The position numbers and the translations under genes are program-made. From the NCBI GenBank assembly GCA_026225945.1, contig JAMJFZ010001815.1, forward strand, positions 15,290,501 to 15,354,500: a DNA stretch of 64,000 nt. The letters are read 5' to 3'. The notes beneath the pieces are model-generated. The model searched no databases. It saw nothing but the letters and a program-made list of their open reading frames with translations, and was not told the DNA's origin. Numbering within the stretch: the first letter of the stretch is position 1; each line of letters begins with the position of its first letter. This DNA comes from Cricetomys ansorgei (Eukaryota > Chordata > Mammalia > Rodentia > Nesomyidae). Of this stretch, positions 35,101-46,902 are shown in pieces.

Positions 35101-36600
35101 AACTTTATTAACACTGAAAAACAAAATAAAGATCATTGTTTTTAGTCACTAACAAGTATGTAAATGCTTTCAATCACAGTGTACACCTTGAAAATTCTAA
35201 AGCAAAAAATGTTACATAATTATGAAAAATATTTGCTAATGTTATATAAAGGGAGTGGAAGGTATGATCTATGTATGTAACTATTAGTCTAGCTTCTTAT
35301 CTCTCTTCCAATTAATTTATCAGATTATTTTTGCTGGGTTTTTTTGTTTGTTTGTTTGTTTGTTTGCTGTTGAGTTTGAGGTGGAAGGCAGACCCTCATG
35401 CTTGCAAATTACTTCCTTTTTCATAGGGAACCAAAAGACTTTTCCCACCACATATAATTTAATCTTAGCAACAACAGTTAGCAACACAGTTACTCATATA
35501 CTAATAGTGTTAACATACTGTGTTATTTCAATTAAGTATTGCAATAGACAGCAGATTTTATTATTGATCCCATGCTACAACTGTAAATGTTAGAATTCAA
35601 TTTAAATGAAATTTGCCTATGTGGTATACATAAATAAATTATATTAAGAGTCTTTCCTTCAACCCAACTTTGCATGCTACATTATCCTACAGTCTTTCTT
35701 ATTTTCTTTTTACTTCATCTCTATGGAAAAAGAAAGAAATATAGATTAAACCAATGCAGATATTATCTGTAGGTTCAAGCCCATTTTAGTCTAGTATTCT
35801 CTTACATGATCTAATTCCACAGGAAAACAATACTGTAAAGTAATTTGAAACTCTAAAAAGCAGGAGAGGTCTATTACACAAAGGGAATATTTAACTTATA
35901 TTTGTAGTGAGAGAATTACTGCTCTTTTCTTTTATATGTGGTGTTCTCAAATGAACACCCAGACTCAGCTATAGATTGCATTTACCTAAATTATACAGAA
36001 TAAATAAATAAACAAATAGTATGCAAGTAAATAAACAAATTAAATCTAAAACAGAGCAAGTATGAGCTAGCATTCACGTATTGGGGCCGGGGATAAAACT
36101 TCAACTGTCTGAGACTAAAGTTACTTGAAATCTGGAGTTCCATTTATACTGATTCCCTCATATTCTAAAATAAATACCTGTAGACAAACATGGAACACTA
36201 TACTGCTTAAATCAACATCTAATACATTCTAAAATAGCTATATTTAATGTTTACTATGGTCCATAACTGGACCTCACAAATATTCTTATTTTTAAATAAT
36301 TGAATCATTATTTTTAAAAATACAAATAGGTTTCTATTCACAATAATGTAAATAACTAAACCATATTTTACCTGATTTTGTGTTTGACATGGATATTTTG
36401 GCAGATTTAGTTTATAGAGTATTATTTCCTGTGTACAAAATGGCAATGAAGACAGAAATCTTAATCTTGGCAAAAACAAAAGATGAAGAATTTCACTAAA
36501 GAATTATCTAGGTAAAATAGAAATTGTCTTAAAGGAGGGACTGTGGATCAGATGTTGTAATCTGTAAGGCTATGAGGAAGAAGATTCCTTAGAATTAATT
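32176..36600. other. Long single-copy AT-rich stretch
   Basis: About 4.4 kb with no confident repeat or gene. A TATATAAAATGGCAC string near 33313 has the form of a TATA box but no supporting promoter context. (TTTG)n lies at 35341-35368. AAATAAA-rich simple sequence occurs at 36000-36045. All overlapping frames are short and AT-driven. Confidence 0.5.
35341..35368. repeat. (TTTG)n simple repeat
   Basis: About six units. The sequence to its right (GAGTTTGAGGTGGAAGGCAG) is not a clear SINE. Confidence 0.88.
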
Positions 36601-36603
36601 TTA

Positions 36604-36900
36604 CAAAAAAAAAAAAAAAAAAAAACAACAAAAAACCTTAAAAAGGAGGAATATGCCCAGAGGTGGTGGCACATACCTTTAATCCCAGGCCTTGGGAGAC
36701 AAAAGCAGACAGATCTCTGTGAGTTCCAGATCAGCCTGGTCTCCAGTATGATATCAGGGCAGCCAGAGTTACAACAAAGAAACCCTGACTTCAAAAACCA
36801 AAAAAGGAGAGAAAGAAGCAGAAAAAGAAGAAGATGGAGGAGGAGGAGGAGAGGAGAAGAAGGGAAAAAAAAGAAGACAAAGGAGGAGGAGGAGAAATAC
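36604..36900 (+). mobile_element. B1 SINE with GA-rich tail, plus strand
   Basis: An A tract (36604-36625) precedes a near-complete B1 at 36651-36808. It has the promoter A-box region AGGTGGTGGCACATACCTTT, AATCCCAGGCCTTGGGAG, CAGACAGATCTCTGTGAGTT, ATCAGCCTGGTCTCCAGT, then CAGAGTTACAACAAAGAAAC and CCCTGACTTC. The A tail has degenerated into a GA/GGA-rich tract to 36900, whose complement gives a spurious Ser/Leu-rich frame. It is the best-preserved B1 here. Confidence 0.9.
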
Positions 36901-36955
36901 AATTAAAGCATTGTTTAAATTGACCTTTTTCTTTGACTCTTCCATATTTATTTTT
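36901..36955. other. Short spacer
   Basis: A/T-rich sequence between two B1 copies in opposite orientation. Confidence 0.4.
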
Positions 36956-36959
36956 CAAA

Positions 36960-37118
36960 TATTTTTTGATAATTGTTTTATTTGTTTTTTAAACAAGTCC
37001 TCTGACACCCAGGATGTCCTCAGCTCAATATGTAGCTGAGGCTGGCTTTGGACTTGTGTTCCTTCTGACTCAGTCATCTGGGATGCTAGGATTGTGGGCA
37101 TGTGCCACTAAAGCGAAT
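36960..37118 (-). mobile_element. Old B1 SINE, minus strand
   Basis: The plus strand shows a T-rich tail, CACCCAGGATGTCCTCAGCT, CAATATGTAGCTGAGGCTGG, CTTTGGACTTGTGTTCCTTC, GACTCAGTCATCTGGGATGC and TAGGATTGTGGGCATGTGCC. This is the complement of a B1 from its right end to its promoter. With the B1 at 36.65 kb it forms an inverted SINE pair about 150 bp apart. Confidence 0.78.
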
Positions 37119-37239
37119 TTTAACTGATTTCTAAAAAATGAATGAGAGTCAAGTCTTTCAAATACAAATACATTAAAAATAGCACTTACATTTTTATATG
37201 AAGAACAATGTATATGTATTTGCTAAGAATAAACTTGTG

Positions 37240-37295
37240 AAATTATATATATATATGTGTGTGTGCATGTGTGTGTATGCATATATATATATATT
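37240..37295. repeat. (AT)n(GT)n(AT)n compound microsatellite
   Basis: Short AT run, GTGTGTGTGC-type centre, then a second AT run. Moderately interrupted. Confidence 0.85.
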
Positions 37296-40200
37296 TATAT
37301 TTTAATTTCTTTGTCACTCTGTTCTTAAAATATATAGATTTGTAATTTTCAATAACAATCTAGTTTAATCAACATACAATTTCTCTTCTATCCAGAATTC
37401 TGATAGAGTATTTTTCAAGATAGAAATACGGTTTATCATTAATAAAATTCTTAAGAATTAAAAATTTAAATAATTTTAGTTTTACTTTGACAGGAAATTA
37501 GGATCTTATTTTTCTGGAACCATATAAGCCAAAGCCTTACGTTCAGAATTAGAGCGTGCCAAATGAAATGTATGACAGAAGGAAGGCAAACACACAGCAC
37601 ATTCAATCATTATAGTTTTTGCCAAGGATATAGCTCTCCTGAGCGATGTGTACTAATTAGTTCATCTTTATAGAACTACAATCATTTGTTTTAACAATTG
37701 AACGAAACAAATCATCATCCTATTCATTTTGAAAGATGAAAGTCTAAAAAAGTATAATACTTGCTTCAGTTAGCCGACTAGCAAAATCTAAACTTAAAGT
37801 TTTTAATTTGGCAAAATTAAAAATGTGACTATAACCAACCACACACCTAAAATATTTATGATATAAGTAGTTTTCTTCATGTACAAAAATACAATGATGA
37901 AAAATAATGGTAAGAAAGAAAATGTACAATATATTGAGTATCATTTCATTGAAGTGTGTTACTCTACTCTCTACAGAATAAATTTAAACATCTTTTGAGA
38001 GTAATTAGCATCTAACCAATATGTATATATTTGCACGATTGTATATGCCAGTGATGAATAAGAAATTACATCATTAAGGGAGATTTTCAAAAAGCTAAAC
38101 TGCATAATCACATTACTATAACTCCTTATTCAAAAGGAACACCAAAATCTTAATTTATCTGTTAGTTCCTGAAACATGGTAACAAATTCAATAACTACAG
38201 AATGTGAATTTTTCTCTTATGAAAATGTTCTTTTAGAAAGAAGAATCAAGATTTAATTAAAAATTAATATTCCGCTGCATGTGTATTATTTGGTAAGTTT
38301 CCAGGCTCTGTTTGGAAAGTTCTCATGTTTCTTGACGCTTCAGAAAGGTTTGAATTGGAAAGGCCTGGTTGAGTGGGCATTTGGCTGTATCAAGGTCTCC
38401 AACTCACTCTAATCAAAATAGCTTCTATTATGACTATACATACTGATTTCTGAAAAGCATTTTTGGCTGAACAGATGAGTTTGAGAACAAGAACAAAAAA
38501 GAAAAATTAAAATTAGTGTATTCTATGCCCTGCTGTGATAATGCTCTGTTGGTGATTTCAAATAAGAATGAAAGGCTAAAATTAAAATACTATTCACTAA
38601 GTTTTTTTAGTTTCAAAATTATAAATGAAACATTGGAAATGTCACAAGCAATATAGCCAAGGAGGAATTAAGGGACATTTAACAGAGAACCTACCTATAT
38701 CTCCTTACTTGTGGTTTTTACAATTACATATAAAACAGGCTTTGTTGGAAGTGTAGTGCATTTGTGTACCAAAATACTTATTAACTTGAAATACGTGAAG
38801 TAGTAAATACACAGAAGATTGTACTTTTTATCTCCACCCTATAGTAATTGCATTTAGAAAATTAGAATAGTTTTGACAGGAAAGCATTTACTATCAGAGG
38901 AGTAAAGAAGTCTTAACAGTAAAGGATGAACCATGGAACATGCTTATTACAGGTATACCTAAAGCTAGAGAAATTCTAATTTCCAATTTTTTTAAGTAGC
39001 ATAAACTTATTTTAAGCATTATGGATAAACTCCCAGTAAGCTACCTTGATCTTTTCTGTTTATTATCTCCTAAAATTAAAACTTTTAAAAATCCACATTG
39101 AATATTAATTTATCCTAAACACATACTTTTATTTTCCAAATCGCGAAGGAAGAGATGTAAAATTTCAGGTGCAAATGCTACACACTATAGTTGACTCATG
39201 GGAGGATATTCTGGTGAGGGCTATTTAGAGCAATTGGACCTTGCTTGTAATACAAGAGCCATTCTGGTTGCCATGTTTCACAGTGTTGTAATCAGGCTTT
39301 TAAACACAAAAACTTTGGCCTAAATTTTCCTCTTAGTGGATATTTAAACAGAGTTCAAGGATCCTAACATGATGGTTTTAAAGGCTCGCAATGAACAACT
39401 TTCTATTGGAATGACACCTTTGTTACTGTCATGAAGAAGAAATTAAAGGATTTACTATAAAATTTCATTCAAATGTTAAATTTTAATATTTTAAACTTAC
39501 ACATCCAATTATATTTTAAAGTACATGATTGTAAGTTTTGTCAGACATAAGTATCTTGTATAATTTGCAGTCTAATTAAGACATGCAACTAGATACAAGT
39601 TTTGAGATTCCTCATCTTTCACTATTAAAGCAAAGTATGACAAAGTGATGACTTAATAATTATTTTGGTTTGAAACATGAATCATCCAAGAATTGGTGCC
39701 TAGCCAACTGACTACTTTTCACTGTAGAAAAGGTTGAGAAAATGGTGTTAAAATCCCTGTTAAAATGATATTTAGGGAAACAATTTGTTTGCGGCAATGT
39801 TTAAATTCTGAAACCTCTGATCCAGAGAGAAATTAAGGATATAAAATTAGATGATGAAATTTTCTGCAGGGTATCAATTGACATCCACTGAGGAATATTT
39901 CTTGCTGAATACTTTGTCCATTTTCTTTTCACTGTGGTATGCCTTATTCTCATTTACGGAACATTTTTACTGACATTTTTTATCTCACAAAATCATTACA
40001 CACAGTGTGACAAATGGTATACAATCCACATAACTAACATAAGAAAGAGTTGTCATTTAGCCCTTAGGGATAGCTGCAGATTGAGCCAGCCCTTGTGTGA
40101 GCATCTGCCAAGCCTCTCAAGATTTTGTGTGGAGGAAACTTTCTTTTTTCCCTCTAAGGATGTAACAGATTGGCACCAATCACGCTTTCCTGCCTAGTTT

Positions 40201-40525
40201 TTTTTTTTCCCCTGATATCTTTTTAGCTATTTTAAAACATTTTTTGTACACGCCGTGTCTTAATATTTAAAATGTAAGACTAGAAACAGTATTTTCCCTA
40301 AACAAATCAACTACCTATAAGATATTGTCACTTCTTTTGTCAAACAAAGAGTATTCCTATAGTTTTTGACAAGGCAAAGATTCCTTCCAAGAAGACATTC
40401 AAGAAACTGCATTGACACATTGTAGAAAAAAGTTAAAATGGGGTACATGAGAGTATCATATAGTGGATTCAGTAACTCCTAAACTAACAAACTACAGATA
40501 ATGTCAGCATGTTATTCAGTGGGAG
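37296..40525. other. Long single-copy AT-rich stretch
   Basis: About 3.2 kb without a confident element. The segment 38280-38440 is repeat-free and less A/T-biased (CCAGGCTCTGTTTGG, GGCCTGGTTGAGTGGGCATT) and could be a conserved non-coding piece. A frame at 39934-40197 has no recognised domain. Confidence 0.45.
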
Positions 40526-40527
40526 TT

Positions 40528-40675
40528 GTTTGTGTTTTATGAGACAGGATCTTGTTATGCAACCACAGCTAGTTTGTTTTTGTTCACCATGTTAGTCACA
40601 CACTTGCAGTGATCCCCCTACCTCAGAGTTTCATGAGCTGGTATTATGAGCGTGTGTCAACACCTCACTTGAGGA
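40528..40675 (-). mobile_element. Old B1 SINE, minus strand
   Basis: Plus-strand landmarks are TATGAGACAGGATCTTGTTA, GCAACCACAGCTAG, a central TTTTTGTTCACCA interruption, GTGATCCCCCTACCTCAGAG and GCTGGTATTATGAGCGTGTG. Each is a diverged complement of B1. High divergence suggests an early-rodent B1. Confidence 0.62.
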
Positions 40676-41575
40676 AGGACATTATAAAATTATGGTTTAT
40701 TAATAATGACTGTACATTATGTTTTCCTTTTAAGTCCACTTACATGATCTTGGTGACAAAAGTGGTATATTTATATGCTAAAAACACTTAAACTAATTTT
40801 TGTTCAAACATGTAGACCTACTATATACAGTCATAATTTTCTAGTTTTTACTTTATTTTCATTATGTTGTGTTAAGTTCATTTTATCCTCTGTGATACTA
40901 CTTATATGACCAGAAATGTTCTAACCTCCATTTAGAAAGATCTTTATTGTTTTCCATAACTTCACCTGCCAGAAGAATTCATTCAACTGAATATCTCTTC
41001 ATTGAAACTATTACCTTTGAGGCTAAGTCTTAAATAAGAATCATTAAACGCATTGTACTCGCCTTCTAACTGGACCTGGGACATCTAACTCTCTCACATA
41101 TCACACTGGCCACAGCAGTGTTTTGATTCTTTGTCTGTGACCTGCTACAGTCATTTTTTCAGTTCTATATCTTAGCCCCTTATTTTCAGGTTGCCATTCT
41201 ACTTATTTTTTTCATTACTGCTGTTCAATCCCACTTCTGTATTTTGAATTCAATATTTTTTTCTCATATACAAGTTCGTTCATCCATGTATGTACATATA
41301 TAAATCCATACACACAAACTATTTGTGGAAACTATAAGGTAGAAATAGTTAATTTTATAATTTGGTTTGTAATCTTGGCAATTCATAAAATTATTATATG
41401 TGTATCTATTCATGTGTACTTTGGAATCTTTGTTGTATGCATGCAATATATGTAGTATATTTATATGTACATAAGTAAATATATATAAATACAATATATG
41501 CATAACACAAATGTGTATTTTAGTTTTATAGGTGACATATTGTGTATGTGTTTGAGTAAGCTTTACAGATTCTAC
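40676..41575. other. AT-rich single-copy DNA
   Basis: Nothing recognised except TATATG/ACATA-rich low complexity at 41440-41500. Confidence 0.45.
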
Positions 41576-41577
41576 CT

Positions 41578-41607
41578 TTGTGTGTGTGTGTTGTGTGTGT
41601 GTGTGTA
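41578..41607. repeat. (TG)n microsatellite
   Basis: About 14 TG units with one TTG break, followed by a C/T-rich tract (41610-41690). Confidence 0.88.
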
Positions 41608-41689
41608 TAAGTCTGTGTCTGTCTTTCTCTGCATCTTCCTCTTTCCTTGTCTTTCTCCTGCCTTCTTCTCTGTGTCTTCCTCTTTATTA

Positions 41690-41930
41690 ATCACTATTCT
41701 AATCTATAAGAGTATTCCAATTGAGTCTACCATGAGCAGCTGTTGACTTAAGTCATGAATATTATGAATTCTAAACCCATAGATTTTATAAAAGCTTCTT
41801 ATGTGTCAGATTAAATATGTAATATACAGAAATTTTATTTCATGATACTGTGTTTCCTTCCCATTTATCATGTAAGTTTTCACCATTGAGATTTTCTTGT
41901 GTTATTATACATTTATTCCTTATTTGTTTA
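41690..41930. other. Single-copy DNA
   Basis: Nothing recognised. Confidence 0.4.
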
Positions 41931-42062
41931 AGGTGATATTTAGACATGTAGTTCTAGATGACCTAGTACTTGCTGTACGAATTCAGTTGGCCTCAAACTC
42001 ACAGCAATCATCCTTCTTGAGTCTCTGAAGCATGAGGTTACGTCCCTGAAGCACCCTTCCTA
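41931..42062 (-). mobile_element. Old B1 SINE, minus strand
   Basis: The plus strand has TAGACATGTAGTTCTAGATG, ATTCAGTTGGCCTCAAACTC, ACAGCAATCATCCTTCTTGA and GTCTCTGAAGCATGAGGTTA, a strongly decayed complement of B1. Confidence 0.55.
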
Positions 42063-42985
42063 GGTAAAGATTTTTATTTTTCTATCTATATGCTCTGTAG
42101 TGTTCTGAGCTCTTCTAAGTTTGTCAGATGCCTGAATGTTTTTCTCATAGATGTGCATTTATAAAAGTGCTCTTTAATCTGAACACTTCAAAAATAAAAG
42201 CTGTGAGTCATGACTGGAGAATGCAAATGCATCCACCCATTAAACAAAGCACATACTGTTACACATTCTGAGCAACAGTCTGAATCATACTGCATCTGCA
42301 GGCACTGAAGTATGATCTTGTGTGATCATTTCACTATTCAAGCCACAGTTACCCATCAGAAAGAATATGGTTTTAGCCAGATCCTTGAGTGCCTTCTGTA
42401 ATCCCTTTCTCACAGTCATACTATTTATTACATGAATTGCTGGAACTACTGGAGCCAACAAGTTTCTGACCCATGTCTATGTCTTTAAGCAATGGAAAAA
42501 AATGCTTTCATAAACAAATGAGCAAACTTGATATTCTGGGTTTTATTCTGCTACTATCTATTCAAGTGCTTTGTTGTCATTAGTATTTTTCCAATCATTT
42601 TCAGTGGTTTAAGTTACTTATAAAATGTATGGGAAAATGCATTGTATTACATGTGTATATGTAGGAGTGTTTTTCATTCCATAAAATATATTCAGATTTT
42701 GAATTGAATTGTAAACCCAAACAGGAGTTATTTTAGCTTACATTTAATCATAGGTTTTGATCAGCACTTCACATTTTGTTCTATTTTCCATAATGTAATA
42801 CTGGCATATAAACATACATTTTCTTTCATTTCTGAAAAATATATATAACATTTTACTGATGCCCAAAAAATGAACTACATATAAATTATAGTTCTGTTAA
42901 AAATCTAGTTGTTGTTTTTAGGAATTTCCTACCAGTCTCTAATACCTAGGCTAACTAAAGCAGAATGTAACTCTGTTTTAAAATT
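42063..42985. other. Single-copy DNA
   Basis: No repeat recognised. The segment 42190-42480 is repeat-free and mixed in composition, with no convincing open frame. Confidence 0.45.
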
Positions 42986-43442
42986 AAATCTTGCAGCCCC
43001 GTAGTATCAACTGATTACCACTCTTAGGGGCTCACAGAGACTGAAGAGGCAGGCATGGAACCTGCAGGGTCCTATAAATATATGTATGACTGTCTGGATT
43101 GGTGTTCTTGCACAACTCCTACAGGCTGGAATAGGGGAGTCTCTGACCCTTCTGGGACCCTTTTGCTCCTGCTGCGTTGACTAGCCCACCCTTAGTGTAG
43201 GAACTAAGTGCCCATCCTGTCTCCATCTTTCTATGCTATGTCCTGTTTAAGTAGTCACCCTTGGAAGACTCTTCTTTACTGGGGAAAGGCATGGTGGAGA
43301 GGAGGACTGTGGGTAGGATTGGGAGTATATCTGAGGATGGGGGGAGATTGGAGACCTGGGAAGAGTAGATGGAGGAAAGGAGGGAGGTCAGGGTGTATTG
43401 TATAAGTTGTATGAGAGATGAAAAATAAAAACACAAAAAAAT
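42986..43442 (+). mobile_element. L1 3' UTR (Lx-like), plus strand
   Basis: Modules are ACTGAAGAGGCAGGCATGGA at 43040, GGTGTTCTTGCACAACTCCT near 43101, GGAGTCTCTGACCCTTCTGG, GACCCTTTTGCTCCTGCTGC, CTATGTCCTGTTTAAGTAGT near 43237, then a long G/A-rich stretch and a TGAAAAATAAAAACAC tail to 43442. It is the same 3' UTR type as 2300-2612, here more complete. Frames at 43208-43436 on both strands lie inside it. Confidence 0.85.
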
Positions 43443-43615
43443 TAAATCTTACAAATGCACGATGATAATACTGCCTATAAAGGAAACACTTTAACTCAAG
43501 ATATCATCCAATATGTCAATTTCATGGTATATTAGATATTAATGGTATTTTATTGAGTAATAATGATGTGTTCTAAAATAAATTATTTTGTATGGATTAT
43601 CCATGTCTATATTTC
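43443..43615. other. AT-rich spacer
   Basis: Separates two L1 3' ends that face each other. Nothing recognised. Confidence 0.4.
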
Positions 43616-43862
43616 AGTTAAATATATTCCCATCCCCACCCTTATCTACCTTTCTTCCCAACATTCTTCCTACAGTTGTGTCCTTTTTATTTTTGTGAAC
43701 TACTGATTTTAATTAGAACTACTTGCAAGGACATAGGTGGGCTTATTTCCTGGAGCATGGGCAGCATACCAGTGGTCACATCAGAGAAGACAATGACTCA
43801 GCCTCCATGGGAAATAATTGACAGTCAGCAAGAGATGTGATGCTTTGTAATTTAATGTGCTG
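43616..43862 (-). mobile_element. L1 3' UTR, minus strand
   Basis: The plus strand has CCCATCCCCACCCTTATCTA, AATTAGAACTACTTGCAAGG, GGAGCATGGGCAGCATACCA at 43755, GTGGTCACATCAGAGAAGAC, and AATAATTGACAGTCAGCAAG. This is the complement of a rodent L1 3' UTR. It is tail-to-tail with the plus-strand L1 ending at 43442. Confidence 0.7.
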
Positions 43863-46435
43863 CAAGAAAAAATTTAAGCATGTGACTAAACCAAAACATG
43901 CTACTTATAGGTTGAAATTTATCTTTAGGACTATATCATATCCCATGCCTTTAATTGAGTAAGAGGATATCCGTAAGGCTGAGGGATGAAGACTGTCTTT
44001 GATACATAATAAATTCCATCCCCATGCTATAGCTTGAGTTTTAAAATAAATCATTGTGGATCATGGTATCACATTGAAAGTTGGTGGTCTATAAATTTTC
44101 TACCTGTTCTTTTGCATATCTACTTTGATACTTAATTGGATTAGGAAAATGGTTCTGACTAAATGACACATAAGATTTCTGTGAAGATGAGCATGAACTG
44201 CCAGCAAAATAAACAAAGGAGCATTTAAAACCTCTAGTTTATCTTCTGTGACAACAGTCATGAAGCAATGTGTTGCAGATGGTATACTCTCTATCACCCT
44301 GAAGCAGAATCCCCTGCTGCTTATAATGAGCATAAACATATCAACCTGGAATCCTCTGCTGTACTTTCACAAAGGTAAACTTAGCCTACCCTGACTTCCA
44401 TAATTACAAATCATCAAGTAATCTTTTTTCTCCCTTCAAATCCTGTCAGATACTATCTGAATTTACACAACTACAAATTACACAATCCTTTGTCTGCCTT
44501 CAATCCTGTCAAGCATGTTTTCTAAATCTAATCTGAAGCTCGAACTTACACTTATCCTCTAACATGATCATTATATTACAAGTCAGAATGATTTGTCACC
44601 TATTTATGATAGCTATAACATATTTGAATCAATGTATGCAGTTCTGACCACACACTGTAAAGTAAACTAAAGAAGAAAAGCCTGTTACTAATTCTGCTCT
44701 CTCTCTCTCTAAAAAAAAAATCATTATTTCCTCAATTCTATGAAAAATGACAAGAGCTGATCATGAAAGGCTCTGCATGAATACACAATGGAGTCTCATT
44801 TTGTCTTCAGCTTTGCCCTCCTTATAGTTCCCAATGTCGTATTACCCAAAATTATTTTTATTCCTGGAATACAAGTTTATTTTTCCTTCTATTCTTTTAG
44901 TTAGGAAAATAATCACAGTTGTAATCTTCTTAGTTAACTTTTGGTTGGGATGTTTAAGATCTTTGAACTTTCAGTGACTCTGAATCTTATGTTAGGCACC
45001 AACAGTGAGCATCCAAGGTTACTTTTAATGTGCATTCTTGATTCTTACCTCTTTATTTAAGTAGCAACACTTGTGGCAGCTGACTATGTGCCTGTATAAC
45101 ATACACCTTCATTGAACTGAGCAATTGTGAGAGTAAGTCCCAAGGACACTTTTCAGTGCTTACCCACTTCTTTCAGATCATCTTTTGCTGTTTCACACAC
45201 TTCTGCCTTTCATCAGATTCATCCACCTGGTAGAATTAACTTGTCCCATGTGGTCCTCCTCCCTAGTATTATTTGTTCATTTATGCATGTGTGTTTTTTA
45301 ACATTATGATGTATTCTCATAAAACAGAGATAACCTTGGGAGGATCCGTAGACTTAAAGTGAATAAAAGTGCAGTCCTGAAAAAAGATTTTTACATGCAC
45401 TTCAGATACGTTATATATGATTGACTACTCTTATTCTAAAGTTAATAGAATGAAAGCTGTTCAATAGCTATAAACATAGTTATATATTCCAGGTTCCCCT
45501 TTTCTCTTTGTCCGAGTCTCATTCATTTTATTTCTTGGCTTTATATTCTAAATCTTTGGTTTGAATTTTCACTCCAAACACTGCAAAAAGTTTTCCTTTG
45601 TGTCTAGATCTTCTGGCACACAAAAAGGATGTACAGTTTTTTTTCTTACAAAATATTCTCTTTTTGGATACCTTCAGGTCATGTATACTTTCGATGTAAT
45701 ATTAATTTCTACAAAAAATTTTCCTCGATTATATTTCAGTTAGAAATAGCAGATATGATCTCTCATACTTTACCTTCTTGGCAGTATTGAAAATATAAGT
45801 ATGTATTTATTTGTAAAGGATTTCTGTACCTATGAGGTATGTACCAGCAGCTTGATGAGTGATATAACAATAACTATTGTTTCTCCTGTTACTTACTCAT
45901 GTTATATTTTATAGAATTTAAGACAAAGGGTTTTTTTTAGTTTTAATATAATTTTTATTTTCTGTACTTCAAATTTATTCATAAAACATTCTTAAAATGA
46001 ACAAATCTTTATTTTTAACAAAATATAATAAAAAATAGTAACACCAGAAGAGAATATTGAAACTTACAAATTAGAATCAAATTCGTGTGAATGTAAATAT
46101 TTATAAAACTGTATATTTTTTAAAAATTATAACGTTACAAGTATTTTTATAGAATTGACAAAAATGGCTTAAAACGGGATAATATTCCTTGATTCCCCAA
46201 AAGTAGGTGTGCACAATTGAAGTTACTAAGGTTCCTGTCTTGTTCCAACCCCTCTCTGTGTGTGCGTGAGAACTAATCTGGTCGGTGGGCAGGACCTCTG
46301 CCTTGGTAGCAATCTGCACTTCGTCCTGCCATTACAGTATGTGGTTTTAGGAAATATTGTCAAGTGCTGACAAAAGTTGTTTGCATTAGGTCAAATCCGC
46401 CAAGGGTTTGTGCAGTCAGTCTAACGCCTATGGAC
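43863..46435. other. Single-copy AT-rich DNA
   Basis: No recognised element in about 2.6 kb. A (CT)n run lies at 44696-44710. Frames at 44100-44339, 45127-45309, 45561-45743 and 46101-46319 are short and lack recognisable content. Confidence 0.45.
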
Positions 46436-46724
46436 TCTGTGGCTTGACTTAACAGGTAATATTACATATAATTGCATATATGCAATATTTGTCTGTCTGA
46501 GTCTGGATTACCTCACACAGGATGACTTTTTCTAGTTCCATCCATTTACATGCAAATTCATGTCATTTTCTGGCAGTTGACTAATATTTAATTTTGTATA
46601 TGTACCATATTTTCCTTATCCATTCATCTTCTCAGGGACATCTAAGTTCTTTGCAATTTCTGGCTATTATAGCTAGAGCAGCAGAGAACATGACTGAGCA
46701 AGTGTCTCAGTATAGAATTTCTTG
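46436..46724 (-). mobile_element. L1 ORF2 3' remnant, minus strand (broken)
   Basis: Plus-strand GATTACCTCACACAGGATGA at 46506, TAGTTCCATCCATTTACATG, CAAATTCATGTCATTTTCTG, GTATATGTACCATATTTTCC and CATCTTCTCAGGGACATCTA are the complement of the C-terminal end of rodent L1 ORF2. The frame is broken by substitutions, so no functional reverse transcriptase can be made. It abuts a B1 to the right. Confidence 0.8.
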
Positions 46725-46902
46725 TTTTTTTTTCTGTTTGTTTGTTTCGTTTTGTTTTATTTAGACAGGGTTTCTCTGTTGTAACTCTGAATGTCCTGGA
46801 ACTCCCTCTGCAGACCAGGCTGGCCTTGAACTCACAGAGATCTGCCTCCCTCTGTCTCCTAAGTGCTGACATTAAAGGCATGGGCCACGACAACCTGACA
46901 AC
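46725..46902 (-). mobile_element. B1 SINE, near full length, minus strand
   Basis: A T-rich tail (46725-46760) is followed by AGACAGGGTTTCTCTGTTGT, AACTCTGAATGTCCTGGAAC, TCTGCAGACCAGGCTGGCCT, TGAACTCACAGAGATCTGCC, CTAAGTGCTGACATTAAAGG and CATGGGCCACGACAACCTGA, the full complement of B1. Its right end carries the same AGTTACAACAGAGAAACCCT variant as the B1s at 22.4 and 36.7 kb. It lies at the end of an L1 remnant, probably inserted into it. Confidence 0.92.

Noticed and set aside
36570..36902. 110-codon Ser/Phe/Leu-rich minus frame
   Set aside because: It is the complement of the B1 A-tract and GA-rich tail.
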